From contig JAJKFH010002273.1 of the NCBI GenBank assembly GCA_023333565.1, positions 1,984,001 to 2,048,000 on the forward strand: DNA of 64,000 nt, given 5' to 3'. This document shows positions 25,601 through 37,000 of this stretch, piece by piece; position 1 is the stretch's first letter, and each line of letters opens with the position of its first letter. The DNA is from Puffinus mauretanicus (taxonomy: Eukaryota; Chordata; Aves; Procellariiformes; Procellariidae). A model generated the notes under the pieces. The model had not been told where the DNA came from. It saw only the letters and a program-made list of their open reading frames with translations, and did no database searches. Position numbers and translations under genes: made by a program.

Positions 25601-28489
25601 CCAAAAAATTGTAATGTCCTCAATCCTTTTTTTTCATTCTCTGCCTGTAAGTTTGAAACCTCTGCAAACCAGTGTTGTTTAACCATTTCTTTTGGTGAGA
25701 AAGTGCATATTTGTGTGCGTATATCTAGATAAATAAGGGTAGCTACCCAAAGGACTGGCTATGGATACATTATTTATTATGAGTTACTGATGATCTTATA
25801 GCTCATGAGTGACAGAGCAAAACACAATGACGAGGTGGTATGAAAGCTCATCAATAACTTGAAGCAATAAATAATGTATTTGTCGTCTGCCAATTGAATA
25901 CATTTTTTATGCATTAGTATTTTTTTCCATGTGTTTAGTAATTATTTTGGAAAGAGATAGGGAATTACATCATCTAGATTCAAGGAAATATTTTAAAAAT
26001 CTCATTTTATTCTGTGGCACACCTTTGGTTTTTTTTAAATTATACAGGGAGATACTAGATATGAGCAACTATTGTCAATTAATAATTTATTTGAATTTAA
26101 CCTCCTTTTCTACTATTGGAATATTCAAATAATAGACCACAACTTATTCTGATTCATATGTTATTAAAATTTTATTTGACAGGTGTCTTTCTGAGTTTTT
26201 ATTTTATATCTTGACAGCAATTATTTGAAAATGGAGCTATGTACTCTAACTCTGCTGAAATACATGGGATGCTTTTTATCTCATCCTTGATTAGCTGCAA
26301 TTGGCCTCATGAATCCCATGGTACTTTGTGCCCTGGCTGCACGAAAACACAAGCAGTTCTTACATGAGCTTTTTATGTACAGAAGTAAAGGTTTGTTTCG
26401 GCCAGTTCTCATGCATATAACTTTGAAGTTGCTTTCAAAGAGTATGTTGGTCAACTGTGAAAAGCTCCCCAAGATAGGGAATGAAATAACTTCCTCTGAA
26501 ATTTCAAACATTTTTCCCTTGCAGGTTTTTAACTAAGTTCACCACTGAGGCTTCATGTTTTACATCATTTTCACTACTCTGTATGTTGTGATCTGCCTTT
26601 TCCTGATGTTCGCCTGCCCGGTCCTGAGACCATGATCTTCCAGTAGCTGCTTCTTTCACTGTGGAGTGGAGATGAAACTAAATGTTATAGGTGAGTCACA
26701 AAAAATTTAGGTGCTACAGTACTCCATCTACTTTTATCCTCTTGTGTTTTCTATAAAGACAGACCATTAAATTAATATAGTTGAGTGAAAGTATAGTCCA
26801 CAAATCCCCTCCGGACAGAAATTTATAGGCCCAGATGCCTTCCACCTAATTCCAGACATGTAACTGAGGACCTTATGTGAGGCTCAAGAGGTGAGCCTCC
26901 CTCTCAAAGTGTTTGTTTCATGATAGCCATCAGTTTTGGCTCCCTTTTCAATCAGTACAGAGAGAGACAGGAACCACACAAGGACAATTTAGATCACAAA
27001 TGCTCTGGATTGCTCTCTAGATCACCTTGCTCGCTCTTATTGATGATCACAGTGGAAGACCAGGAGGCCAAAATCAGGTTTTGTCTAACTGAAATGTAGA
27101 GGACACCATTGAAATAGGCATTTCTAGACCATGATAAATTTTATCCTAAAGCAGCACAATGCTAAGGTGGCTAGCTCAAGGGGAAATTTCTACATTGCAG
27201 ACATCTGAATTTAGGTTAAATGAATCTTGGCTTATGTTAAGTGCCTAAATACAGTGAGATAGTCTACATCACAGGCTTTTTTAATGCAATGGAGTATCTG
27301 AGTGTGGATAGTGACAACAAGGACTCATTTCTGTTTGGAGAAGCAAAATTCCTGTTGCATTACTGGGAGTAGCTCTGCTACTCACCTCGCTTCTGTTTAT
27401 TAAGGTTTTCATTATGTGTTGCAGGTTGAATTTATTCTTGCACTGAAGTCCAGGCCAAACTTCTGATTTTTACTCAAAACCTCAGAACAAGGCTTTGAAG
27501 GGAAGTAAAATGGCCCCATGCTGACTCCCTGGTCCGGGTGTATCCACTTGATACATGACGGTTCCCAGGCTGTCTTGATAAGCCTCTGCTGCACTGGGGC
27601 ATTTGTTCACAATTAATATGAAATAATACAAATGATCTCATAAAAATGAACTCGGGCATATGCCACTTTTTCACAGATTCCTACAAATGTTTTGAGAAGA
27701 TATATTTTTGGGAATGGTAGTGACAGGCAGCCTAATAATATCATTTTATTTTCTGACAGAACAGCGTTTGTGGAATCTCAGAGGCAGACTCCCAGCTAGC
27801 GTAATTTGCCATCTCTCCCTTGGATCACCACCATTTTATTGCAGCTCAAGAATCTGGCCCATGACTCTCGTTCCACTCCAACTTTTGCGATTCCTGTGTG
27901 CCCCATATATCCCTATTTTATTAAACCAAACTGAGAAGGAGAGGTGGGTTTCCTTTGTGCCACTCCAGAAATACAAAACAACTTAATTGGCCAGAGCAGG
28001 CAGGTTTACAGCTGTTTTATCTTGACAAAAAGGCACAAAGGAGCCAGAAGGTTGAAACGAGGTTTGTACCTGATAGTGGCACAATGTATAAAGGAGTGTA
28101 TGAATTGTAAGTACATTTAGATTTGACAATAAGTCTTTTCATGGTCCTTTCCTAGAGCTGGATTCTATGTCAATGCTCTTATTCTCTGGAAGAAAACAAT
28201 ATTTATTTTCTGAATTGACATTAGGGCTCTGCTCTCTGCTGTGTGATGCAGACTGTTCCCCCTCCATCGCCAGAAAAGCTGGGAAGTCAGAGAGTCTGCA
28301 GTAAAAACCTGGTCAGTGTATTTTTGAGTTGTAGTAACATGACAGTCAATCCTGAAGGATGCTGCTTTGAAGAGCCTAAAGCACTTGCTGACACTAAGAG
28401 CTCCTACCAGAAGCCCTGCTGTCTTTAAGGACCTTTGCCTTGGAGGAAGCCCTTTTAATTAGGCTTTGCTCCAGTTCTCAGACATAACA
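22604..28489. other. No gene recognised
   Basis: Anonymous sequence. A short CpG-containing stretch occurs at 23520-23615, a (TTTG)n tract at 24015-24042, and AT-rich blocks at 24640-24900 and 25230-25620. The open frame at 26309-26536 (75 codons) has plausible composition but no splice context or homology that I can name. I see no gene. Confidence 0.55.
24011..24042. repeat. (TTTG)n / (TTGG)n short tandem repeat
   Basis: Four TTTG-like units run into TTGG units. Ordinary simple repeat. Confidence 0.8.
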
Positions 28490-28520
28490 TCTCAGAATAC
28501 TGAAAATAAGTATTCTGAGA
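28490..28520. repeat. Perfect 12-bp inverted repeat (hairpin, 7-nt loop)
   Basis: TCTCAGAATACT (28490-28501) is exactly complementary to AGTATTCTGAGA (28509-28520) across the loop GAAAATA. There is no downstream T run and no flanking target duplication, so neither a terminator nor a transposon end is evident. Confidence 0.9.
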
Positions 28521-29700
28521 ATCAGAAGTGCATATGCCACTTTTTGATATTTTCTTTATTCATAGCACCGCTGAAATCCAAACAATAAAAAAATGATAGC
28601 AGCAAATATAACTAGTTGCATTATGGGAAGAGCTTTCTGATCAGTCATAATTTATTTTTCTTGACACTATTTATCTGATATTCCCTCCCTCCACTCCTCC
28701 CGCATAACCCTCAAAAGAAAAAGGGTGAAGGAGGGAGGATGGGAGGGAGTTCACAAGCAAATGAACCTCTGCATCTTAAAAAGACTGCAGTTACTGAGGT
28801 TACAAATCACTTTAGTCCCCAAACAACAAGGAGGATGCATCTGCCATCAGCAGCAGTGGGTTTAATAAAAATATCTTCTTCTGTATCTAGCTTATTTTAT
28901 AATCTCTGTGCTTTTTCAAAATTTCTGTAATGAGCATGTTGTGCCTGTCAGGGGTTGGTTTCCTCAGTGAAACCTTCACAGTCACTTTCATCCCCAAAGT
29001 CTCAAACTTCTTGTCAAAACCTATAATTACCTCCCAGAGTCAAATCTGCCATTAATCATCTCAGAAAGACTTTTGCTAAGTCTTATCACTCAGAGTGCTG
29101 AAAATGAGTAGGGACCTCCTGTATCTGTGCCACCTCTCTTGGACTCTGTTGTCCTGTTCTGGGAAAATTGAGAAATAACTAAAATAAGCTTTGCTGAAAT
29201 AACAAGGCTTTCAAACGATAATACTGCATAATGTGAAGGTAATCCAGATGTCTTTCTTCCTCTTTCACTCCTTCCTTTTCTTTCATCAAAGGTACATGCG
29301 CACTGTCCATTCTTTGCTACAATACAGCTGTAACAATTAGAGGTGGCATAACGTGTGAAATATTTTTCCCAGTGTCTATATTTTGCAGAAAAGACCCAGT
29401 CAAAAGGCTAAAAAGAGGATTTTTTTTTTTCCTGTTCAGTTATAAAAAATCAAGGTAAAAGCTGTTATAAATGTTAAATATTCCAGGGAGGAGAAAGGAA
29501 CTTATTTAGGAAAAAAACGAAAATGCATCTTTAATCAGAGGTGATTCTTCTTTTTCTTTTATTTTTCTTCCTGTTCTTTTTCATCTTCATTTTTCACTTT
29601 TTTCACTTAGGAAAAAAAATCTGTGGGAGAAAAAGAAGGGAGAAATACTGAATGTTTAAAATAAAGTTCACAAAACCTCCGGAAAATTACAAGAAATAAA

Positions 29701-29728
29701 CTTTTTTTTTTTTTAAAAAAAAAAAAAG
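29701..29728. repeat. C-T13-A13-G perfect palindrome
   Basis: Thirteen T followed by thirteen A, bounded by C and G. It is a simple self-complementary tract prone to slippage and cruciform formation. Confidence 0.9.
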
Positions 29729-30177
29729 CTTGTACTTGAAGAGAGTAATATATATTTGTTCCAAAATGTCAGGTAGCCTGAATACTAACATCAAAATAAA
29801 CACACAGCTATTTTAATGAATATAAAAGCAGAGGAACACCTCCTTCCCCATATCATTAACCCCAATGTGTACATTGAATTAAAATTACTAAGAAACTGAG
29901 AGTTTCAAGGACAGTAACACTTTGCTATTATAAGTATTCATCTACTTGATGTGGATAATTTGCCAGCATAGGTAAAAGAACAATGTGGACAATTAATGCT
30001 GTTTTCAGGGCATCTGCAGACTGAGAGCTCTACGGTCATGTCTACACCATGATCATCACGTGAGCAAAGGCCAGTGTTAAAAAGGAGTCCTGATGACTCT
30101 CCCTTACCACCTAGCATTTTTCACAGCACCTGGCAAATTTATTATTTAACTAGGGTAGATTAAAGGCAAAGTTCAGT

Positions 30178-30224
30178 CTTTTTTTTTTTTCTGTCTGCTT
30201 TTTTTTTTTTCTTCTTTTTTTTCT
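30178..30224. repeat. T-rich low-complexity tract
   Basis: Three long T runs separated by CTGTCTGC and CTTC. No retrotransposon body adjoins it on either side. Confidence 0.85.
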
Positions 30225-32419
30225 GGAAGAAGTAAACTAAGCTTCATGGAAGATGTTTATATTTGAGACCTTTATTAGTCTGTTTTCAATATATTTGAGA
30301 CTACTATCAGCATTCTGGTTGGTAAAACTAAAATAACGTGAAAAGGTGTGATGGAGGAGCAGTGGTAGAGCATGGATGATCAAGCTCTGGAATAGTAGAA
30401 AAAAGGCTTTCTATCCAGCTCCTCTCCAGGCACTGCTGTGCACCTGTGTGCTATCAAGAGAAGAGCTGAGTTCAATGTAAAGACACCAAATTGGTTTTGT
30501 TGGGTCATTGTGAAGAAGTTTGGATTCAAAGAAGCAAGCGGACATGTTTCTGGGTCTGCTCTGTTTGTACCGGTGCTGGTCTGGCATCCTCATAGTTGAG
30601 GGCAGCTACGAGTCTGTGCAGGTGGACACTGGGCTCAGGAGAATATGCTTTGTGCAAGAGCTAGTTCCTCAAGGGCAACAATGTTCAAGCTTTTCCTAGG
30701 TTCTCTGTACTCCAATTTAAGCCATTACAGAGGAACGCAATGATAACCCATACATTCATCCTACCTCTGCATGGAATTTCCCAAGTAGTGGATTCCCAAT
30801 GCTAAAATTCCCCAAGTGTATTTCTAAGCTGTTCTTTTCCCATAGAACATGTGGCAATTTTAAAGCTTTTAAAGCTAAGGTGGTGCCATTAGTTTGGGAC
30901 ATCTGGATCCTAATGTGAATGACCTGATAATTCCCTGAATTTCAGAATTCTTCTGAAGCTTTATTTCCAAATCCATCACTATCACTGGATTCTAAGAAGA
31001 CACCAGTTAGAAAAAAGATATAAAAAACCCTTCACTGCCCAAGTAGCTAAAGGTTTTGTAGCCATTTGTAGGTAAGGAAGGGGATGCTTGCAGCAAAGGA
31101 AGAAAAGAAATGGATTGTATCATGAACCAAGGTGGACATTATGGAAGTTCTGCTAGAACAGAGCTAACTGATTTGTGTTTGGATAACCATTTAAGTAAGA
31201 AGCGTAAGGCTAATTGGAAAATGATTATTCAGCACAGGCCGAATGTTAGTGAAGATAATGAGAAGGTTGATTAGTGAGTTGAGAGAAATTAGAAGGATGA
31301 ACCTGCTGCAGTTTGTTGTGATTCCTGAAATGAATATCACATGGGAAATATGCAACTGGAAATATTTTACAAATTCATGTGTAGAACTGTATCTGCAAAA
31401 ATGAAAGGGAATATAAAATAATTTTCTCTTATTTGCTGATGGTAGGTGAAGTAAAAAAACAAAAAAAAAGCTTTAATTTAGGGAGGAAGTATGGATATGC
31501 TCAGGGATAACACGGTACATAATTCCAACCATTTTTATCAACCTCTGAAATTTGTCTCATTCTGTGTTGAATCCTGCACAAAGACCCTTGATTTTGTGCA
31601 GGTTTTTCATCCTATCTATCCAGGCTTCCCTGCAATTCCAGATGTCTTTGCACTCTTCCACTGCCTGAGATGGTTCTGAGTTACTCACTTAGGCGACTGG
31701 GATATTTTTCTGGTATTCCTCTCTCCATATACCAACTCCCTCATTGGTGCATTGCACCCTGAGAGCTACACCCCCGTTTTTCGATGACTGGGATCTAAAA
31801 TCTAATAAAACTGTTTTCTGATCTCTGCTTCTCTGTCTGTCTGATTCATCAAGACCCATTTACCACTTGAAGGGGTAAACAGATATCTATTTCTACCAAC
31901 AGCATTTGTACTGACAGCAAGGGAGAATCATGAGCCTGTGACTACAAACTCTGTAACTCGACTAAGGAAGTTAGGCAGACTTTAGCACGGCTATCAAATT
32001 AAATTCTGAAGCAGTTATTCAAATTCTTTTCTGTTGTGTGCATGCATCTTGCCAGTTTTTTCTGTGCACTTATAATATATTTTTACATTTTGTATTTTTT
32101 TTTTATATTTATAATTTTATAAGAAGGATACATTTTAAAATAATTTTGCAGAATCTGCTAAAGGGTTAAATAAATTAAAGCAGTAGGTAAGTGAACTGGT
32201 TAAGCAGAACATTGATTTGTGAAAAGAAATATTATGGCTGACATAGAAATCTGTATAGAAATTAAAGCCATAAAATGGTAAGTTGATTCTAGGATGCTAC
32301 AGAGAGAGTTTACATCTCTAGGGTAGTTAAAATAAAATAACACAGAATCAGCAAATGTTTTTATACATTGGAGAATCCTATAACAAGGCAGGATATTTGA
32401 TCCTGGCAGAGTTTTAATT

Positions 32420-33110
32420 ACTCAGATGTTGATTTGGATGCCACTCAATACAAAAATGAAGAGGAGGAACACATTTTGAGAGGTATTTCAGGATTGCTTT
32501 CTTCCATGGCTTATTGAAGCATTCAGATGGTTAGAGGCTATTTTGGACCAGGTCCTAGAAAATATACCAAGTATGATTAATAGGACTGAAGCAAAGAAAC
32601 ACCCAGGACATTACAATATCATTAGTTCAAAATATTCTTGGGGGCTGGTGGAAGCAAAGTGAACATTCTGGACCGCAGGAAAGCTGACTTTGAGAAAACA
32701 TTAAATGCCCTAACAGGTTTTGGTTAGTATTTTATTGGTCAAGATTTTAGTATGCAGAGGGAATCTAGCGGAGACTCTAGGAAGTGTTTTAGAAACAGTT
32801 GGTGATGCAATTAAAACCCATCCTGGTTCAGTCTAGAGGGAAAAAAGGCAACAGATGCAAGTTTGTTTAAGTGGCAATGTAAAAATAATTATAAACAGAA
32901 GGCTTCTTTAAAAATATATAGAAAAAGTAGTGAGGAGTGGATTGGGAAATCTCTAAAAATAAGCATAAGCAAGTCAAGAACATAATTAGCGGTGCTGAAT
33001 GTCGAATTGTAAAGGGTATTTCAACTAACAAAGGATTCTGCTGCTGTATTTACAGTAAATGAAAAAAAAAAAAAAGGGAAAATGATCTACTTAAAAGGGA
33101 GATTGGAGAA
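32420..33110 (+). mobile_element. Fossil CR1/L3-clade LINE: end of endonuclease and inter-domain region of ORF2
   Basis: Conceptual translation with several stops and frameshifts gives, in order, HYNIISSKYSWG (about 32610-32645), ILDRRKADFEKTLNALTG (about 32665-32720), and VKNIISGAECRIVKGISTNK (about 32973-33032), then a Lys-rich YSK-KKKKGEN segment. This order matches CR1/L2/L3 ORF2, where the end of the endonuclease (SDHxxI...) is followed by a LDFRKADFEKLRxxL-like motif, then a Lys/Arg-rich region with AExxFxxxIxxxxKxxFYxYIxSK and the start of the reverse transcriptase domain. Such elements copied themselves by target-primed reverse transcription. This copy is heavily broken, 5'-truncated, ends before the catalytic domain and is clearly ancient. 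The family level is uncertain. Confidence 0.5.
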
Positions 33111-33269
33111 CCAAAAAAGTCTAATAAAATAACAGATTTCGAGAAGAGACGGGAGGTGGCAAGCTGCTCGGGGCAAGGATTACATTTCCTAATTAAACCA
33201 ATTATCAACAGTTAACATTGCATTTAACACATTCAGAGCTCTGCACTACTGGGTGACAGATACAGGGGA
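33111..33269. other. Possible continuation of LINE fossil; nothing definite
   Basis: An AG-rich sequence with a further Lys/Glu-rich reading follows the LINE motifs, but alignment to the element cannot be followed by eye beyond about 33110. Confidence 0.35.
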
Positions 33270-33345
33270 GTAATCTTAGCTCCATTTTACAGACAGGGAA
33301 GCAGAGGCAGAGATGAACTAAGGCTGGTGCAGGGCAAATTTGTAG
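33270..33345 (+). mobile_element. MIR-like SINE core remnant
   Basis: The word CTCCATTTTACAGACAGGGA (33280-33299), followed by AGCAGAGGCAGAGATGAACT, closely follows the MIR/CORE-SINE segment CCATTTTACAGATGAGGAAACTGAGGCACAGAG and the start of its GGTTAAGT continuation. MIR-type SINEs predate amniote divergence and occur sparsely in birds. The long minus-strand open frame covering this region (120 codons) is probably chance. A convergent simple-sequence match is the alternative. Confidence 0.4.
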
Positions 33346-33795
33346 CGCTGGTGAAATTAAAGGTCTTTTTGATTGACAGTTTCCTGCCTCTCTGGTCCCA
33401 TTCTTATTGGATTGCCAAATTCTGATTATAGGCAGGGGGGGATAACAAAATAACTCAGCAAAGCAAAAGAACAGGAAGGAAATTAATTCTCCAGTTTTAC
33501 AAACCTTTCCACACTGGCAGACACCTTTCATGGCCGCAGTGAAGCCAGCCATGGCGCAGGTTTCCATCTAATTGGAATAGTTTGCAGGAGGGCATTTGGG
33601 GTTCCTGTAGGAACTGAGAACACATGGAATAATTTAGGATATCTGAGGAGGCAGGGACCTGGTCACACTCACTAGGTGAGAGACCACATGCAAGTTCGTG
33701 TCATACAGAACCCAACCTGTATGCCTAGGCTGCAAGCAGGCTTCCTTCTGTCCTTCCATCTGTCCTTCTGTGCTTCTACTGGCTGATTTGTCCAG
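33346..33795. other. No gene recognised
   Basis: Anonymous sequence that ends in a long pyrimidine tract (CTTCCTTCTGTCC repeats, 33741-33780), which serves as the candidate polypyrimidine tract of the exon-like block that follows. Confidence 0.5.
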
Positions 33796-34091
33796 TCCAA
33801 GAGAAAAAATATGGGCCCCAGCTTGTATGACTTAAAATTATAAATGTTTCCACCAGTTCCAAAAAGACCACTCTTCTGGTTGAAGTTGAGAACAAGTTTA
33901 TGTTCTTAAATGATTCAGGCCATAGTCTTCATGATGTAGACCTGATCAAAAAGGAAAATTTCTGGTATCTTGCGGAAAGAGAAATACTAGAAGACAAACA
34001 ATTCATAGCTATGAGAGTTCAAGAAATGAAGACAGAAGCAGATGAAGTCTTCGGGAAATTACTTTCCAAGTTCCTTGATGAGAGCATCTAG
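33796..34091 (+). pseudogene. Exon-like open block with one in-frame stop, unidentified protein
   Basis: A long pyrimidine tract and GATTTGTCCAG acceptor (ending at 33795) open a frame that reads QEKKYGPQLV, a TGA at 33828-33830, then LKIINVSTSSKKTTLLVEVE, NKFMFLNDSGHSLHDVDLIK and onward through FWYLAEREILEDKQ and EMKTEADEVFGKLLSKFL to a TAG at 34089-34091. About 98 codons contain only one internal stop, which a single C-to-T change at a CpG (CGA to TGA) could explain. The C-terminal half is rich in Glu, Lys and Leu and should be helical. I do not recognise the family. It could be the last exon of a dead or lineage-specific gene, a retrocopy fragment, or chance. The 63-codon open frame from the ATG at 33900 is intact. 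Confidence 0.35.
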
Positions 34092-37000
34092 AAACTTGCA
34101 AACATAATGTCATTACTCTGAGATAGGTCTGTGACATCAATTATGGAAAAATATTAACAAAAATGTGTAGGGTCATTGATAGAGCATGCTGTGGTACTTA
34201 ATTTCTTTAGAGATAAGTAACATAAATTTATGAGAGTCTGGTATTGCTTAATTCAACTGTCATTTTTTCCCCAGTTTTTATTATATGGTATTGTCTGCAT
34301 TCAGTATAGAAAGAATTGACATAATTTTATTTTTTAATGTATACCATTTTCACCCTTGACCCTTAATTTCATGAAGGAGTTATCTTAGTGAAGGAGGCAA
34401 AGATATTCTTATCCTTTTCCTTTGAAGACTGAGCCTGTTCCCACCATTTCATGAAGAGATGCTTCTAGATGTATGGTTTGGGCTTGCCCCTTCCTCTGTT
34501 CTGTGGCAGAGAGGCGAGGTGAGCTGCCCCTCCTGTGGGGCTCAGCATGGCCACAGCTCGTCTCCTCATGTCAGATGCTGCTGAAACACATTGCTTCTGG
34601 CTTTGACATATTACACATCACTTTTGAGAACGGGACTGAAGCTTGCAGATCAATTATTTTCGTCAAAGGTAGTACTACTTTTTTGTGTGATGATTTCATG
34701 GTTTTCAAATTACCCAAATAGTTTCTAGAAAATATCAGCCAAAAGGTTACTTTTCAGCACAATTCTGGACTGAGACCAACCAAATGGAAGTGTCCAAACA
34801 AATATGTCAAAATAATTCAGATTTTGAGACAGATTTTTCTTGTAATCAGCTTTCTTTATGATGTATTTATCTTTTTCAGTTCTTTTTTTTCCTTCTCTTC
34901 AGTAAATTTCCTAAAAGCCTGATGATATGGTTTACACTGGGCTTCGGGGAGGGGATTTCTCTGTCCATCAAACAGCAGAATGGTGCTGAGGTTTCAGAAG
35001 ACTTTTGCCCTCACCAGCACTCTCACAAGGTTGTAAAGCACTGACCGCGTAGCTGTTCAACAGGTGTAGAGTCTTCTTGGTTAAGGACTGGTACCCATGC
35101 AATAGTAATCTTGAAGCTAAGTGACTGTTGCAGAATTACTCTTTCAGTTAGAAGGCAAATCCATCTATAAATATGCATCATAGTTTCTGGAGAACCAGAC
35201 TTCTAGACTATTACCAAGTTAATTGTTATTCATGTAAATATCTTACTCTCTATTCATTCTACCTGATACTGTGTTCCCTTTCTCTTAGGTTGTGGCTCTT
35301 TTGCATGCAGCGTAGAGGTTTGTGACTGAGGAAGCAATATGTTTCAGGAACAGACAAACAAAATATTGAGGTAATTCTGGAAATACAGGGTGATGAGTCA
35401 GACAGAGATTTCACTTGCAAGAGTGATCCGTTAGTGTTAAAGCCTGGCTTTGCTGCTGAGGACTGCACTGAGCAGTAGCTTACCTGTGGAGCTCGTCATT
35501 CCACTTGCTTTGCCAGTTTTATGTCCTGAGCTTTCTCCAGATGCTTGCACACATTGACTCCTACATTGTACATGGCTCACTGAGGACAGAAAAATTCTTT
35601 AATGATGATAAATAGCTACCTTACAAAGGCTTCATGACCCAGTTAGACACTGCACCTCACCCTGTCAAATTACATCTACTGTCAGTCGAGTCTCTTGCTA
35701 AAATCCTTAAGTAGTTGTGTTTTAGTCATGAGTATGAATTATTGACTGACACACACTGAAAAAAAGGATTTTTGAACCTAATCAAAAAGCATGTGCAGAA
35801 TATCTCCGAGATGTGAAAATCCTTATAATACTCAATCAGTTGTATTCCCATGTAGTGCCTCCAGCTTGAGCCCCACCAAGTAGCATCTTCAGGTTTTGTA
35901 AGTATGGGCTACCTCTTCCTCCATGAGACTGATGAACACTGGCCAGCTGTAATACTGGTCATTTTAGCACAGTTTACTACTGACAGCACATCTGTAAAAA
36001 AAACCAAAAATTAAGGAATGGTTTGCAATAGGATCAGAAGCTGTCACGTTACTGGTCCAAACAGATGAAAATGTCATCTGACTTATTTACTTAGAACACC
36101 AAAATTACTATTTTTTAATTAGCACCCAGGAAGATAGCAACATTTTTGTCTTCAGAAAACCTCATGATAGTGAATATGGCCTTGATACCCCCTCTTCCAC
36201 TCAGTTTCTGAAGCTGCCACAAGTCGGCTAAAGTGCATGCTTGTGTGTATGTAAGAGGAAAGGGATGACAAACAAATAATAACAGCTATAGGAAATTGAA
36301 GACACAAGTGACAAAAAAGGGGTTTTATTGTTTAACGGTCCTTGAATTCCTGACTGCATGTAACGGCACTGGAAAAGACAAGCAGGCTATAGAGGCATCT
36401 CCATAGGGAAATTGAAATTGAAATGCTATTGTTTGCTATACAAGCTACTGGCCAGACTTCAGCTAGTTCACCGTATTTCGTTTCAGTGACCTTTTCAAAC
36501 AAAGAGTAGTGCCCTGCTGAAGGTACAGAGAACGACGTCAAGGATAATTCAAAGTGATGGGAAGAAGATGTTCTTTATGGTATATAATAAATAACAGGAC
36601 TATCCCTGGGTGGCTGTATTGTGGATAGTTATATTTATGATCCAGCAGAAGTCCCTGACATGTATGTTTGTGGGGCACTTTTTAGGAGGAAGCAATTTTC
36701 TAACTAAATGGAAATCACTCTTACTGGAAAAGACTGAAGGAAAAATATAAATGAAGCTTCCTTTTTTATTCTTCATTAGATAAAACATCTCATAGCTGAA
36801 CATTGCTAAACTGGTTTTCCGAAAAGAGATTCATAGGTTTTAAGCTCCTGACCCAGGAAAGTCATTAAACACATTGTTTAACTTGAAGCACGTGAGTTGC
36901 ATTTTGAATTCAGTAGGTTTACTTGAAGTTGTATATTTACTTAAGTGCATGGCTGGACTGGGACCAAAGCTCTGTGGGGAAGGATTTGTAGCTTTCTGTT

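Larger units (their letters stand above)
28521..32419. other. No gene recognised; several homopolymer tracts
   Basis: Anonymous sequence with an imperfect purine/pyrimidine inverted repeat at 28681-28749, pyrimidine-rich DNA at 29540-29610, a T13A13 palindrome at 29701-29728, and T-rich tracts at 30178-30224. No gene or transposon is recognisable. Confidence 0.55.

Noticed and set aside
33205..33567. 120-codon minus-strand open frame with several Cys residues
   Set aside because: It overlaps the MIR-like core, and the peptide has no pattern beyond scattered Cys. Likely chance.
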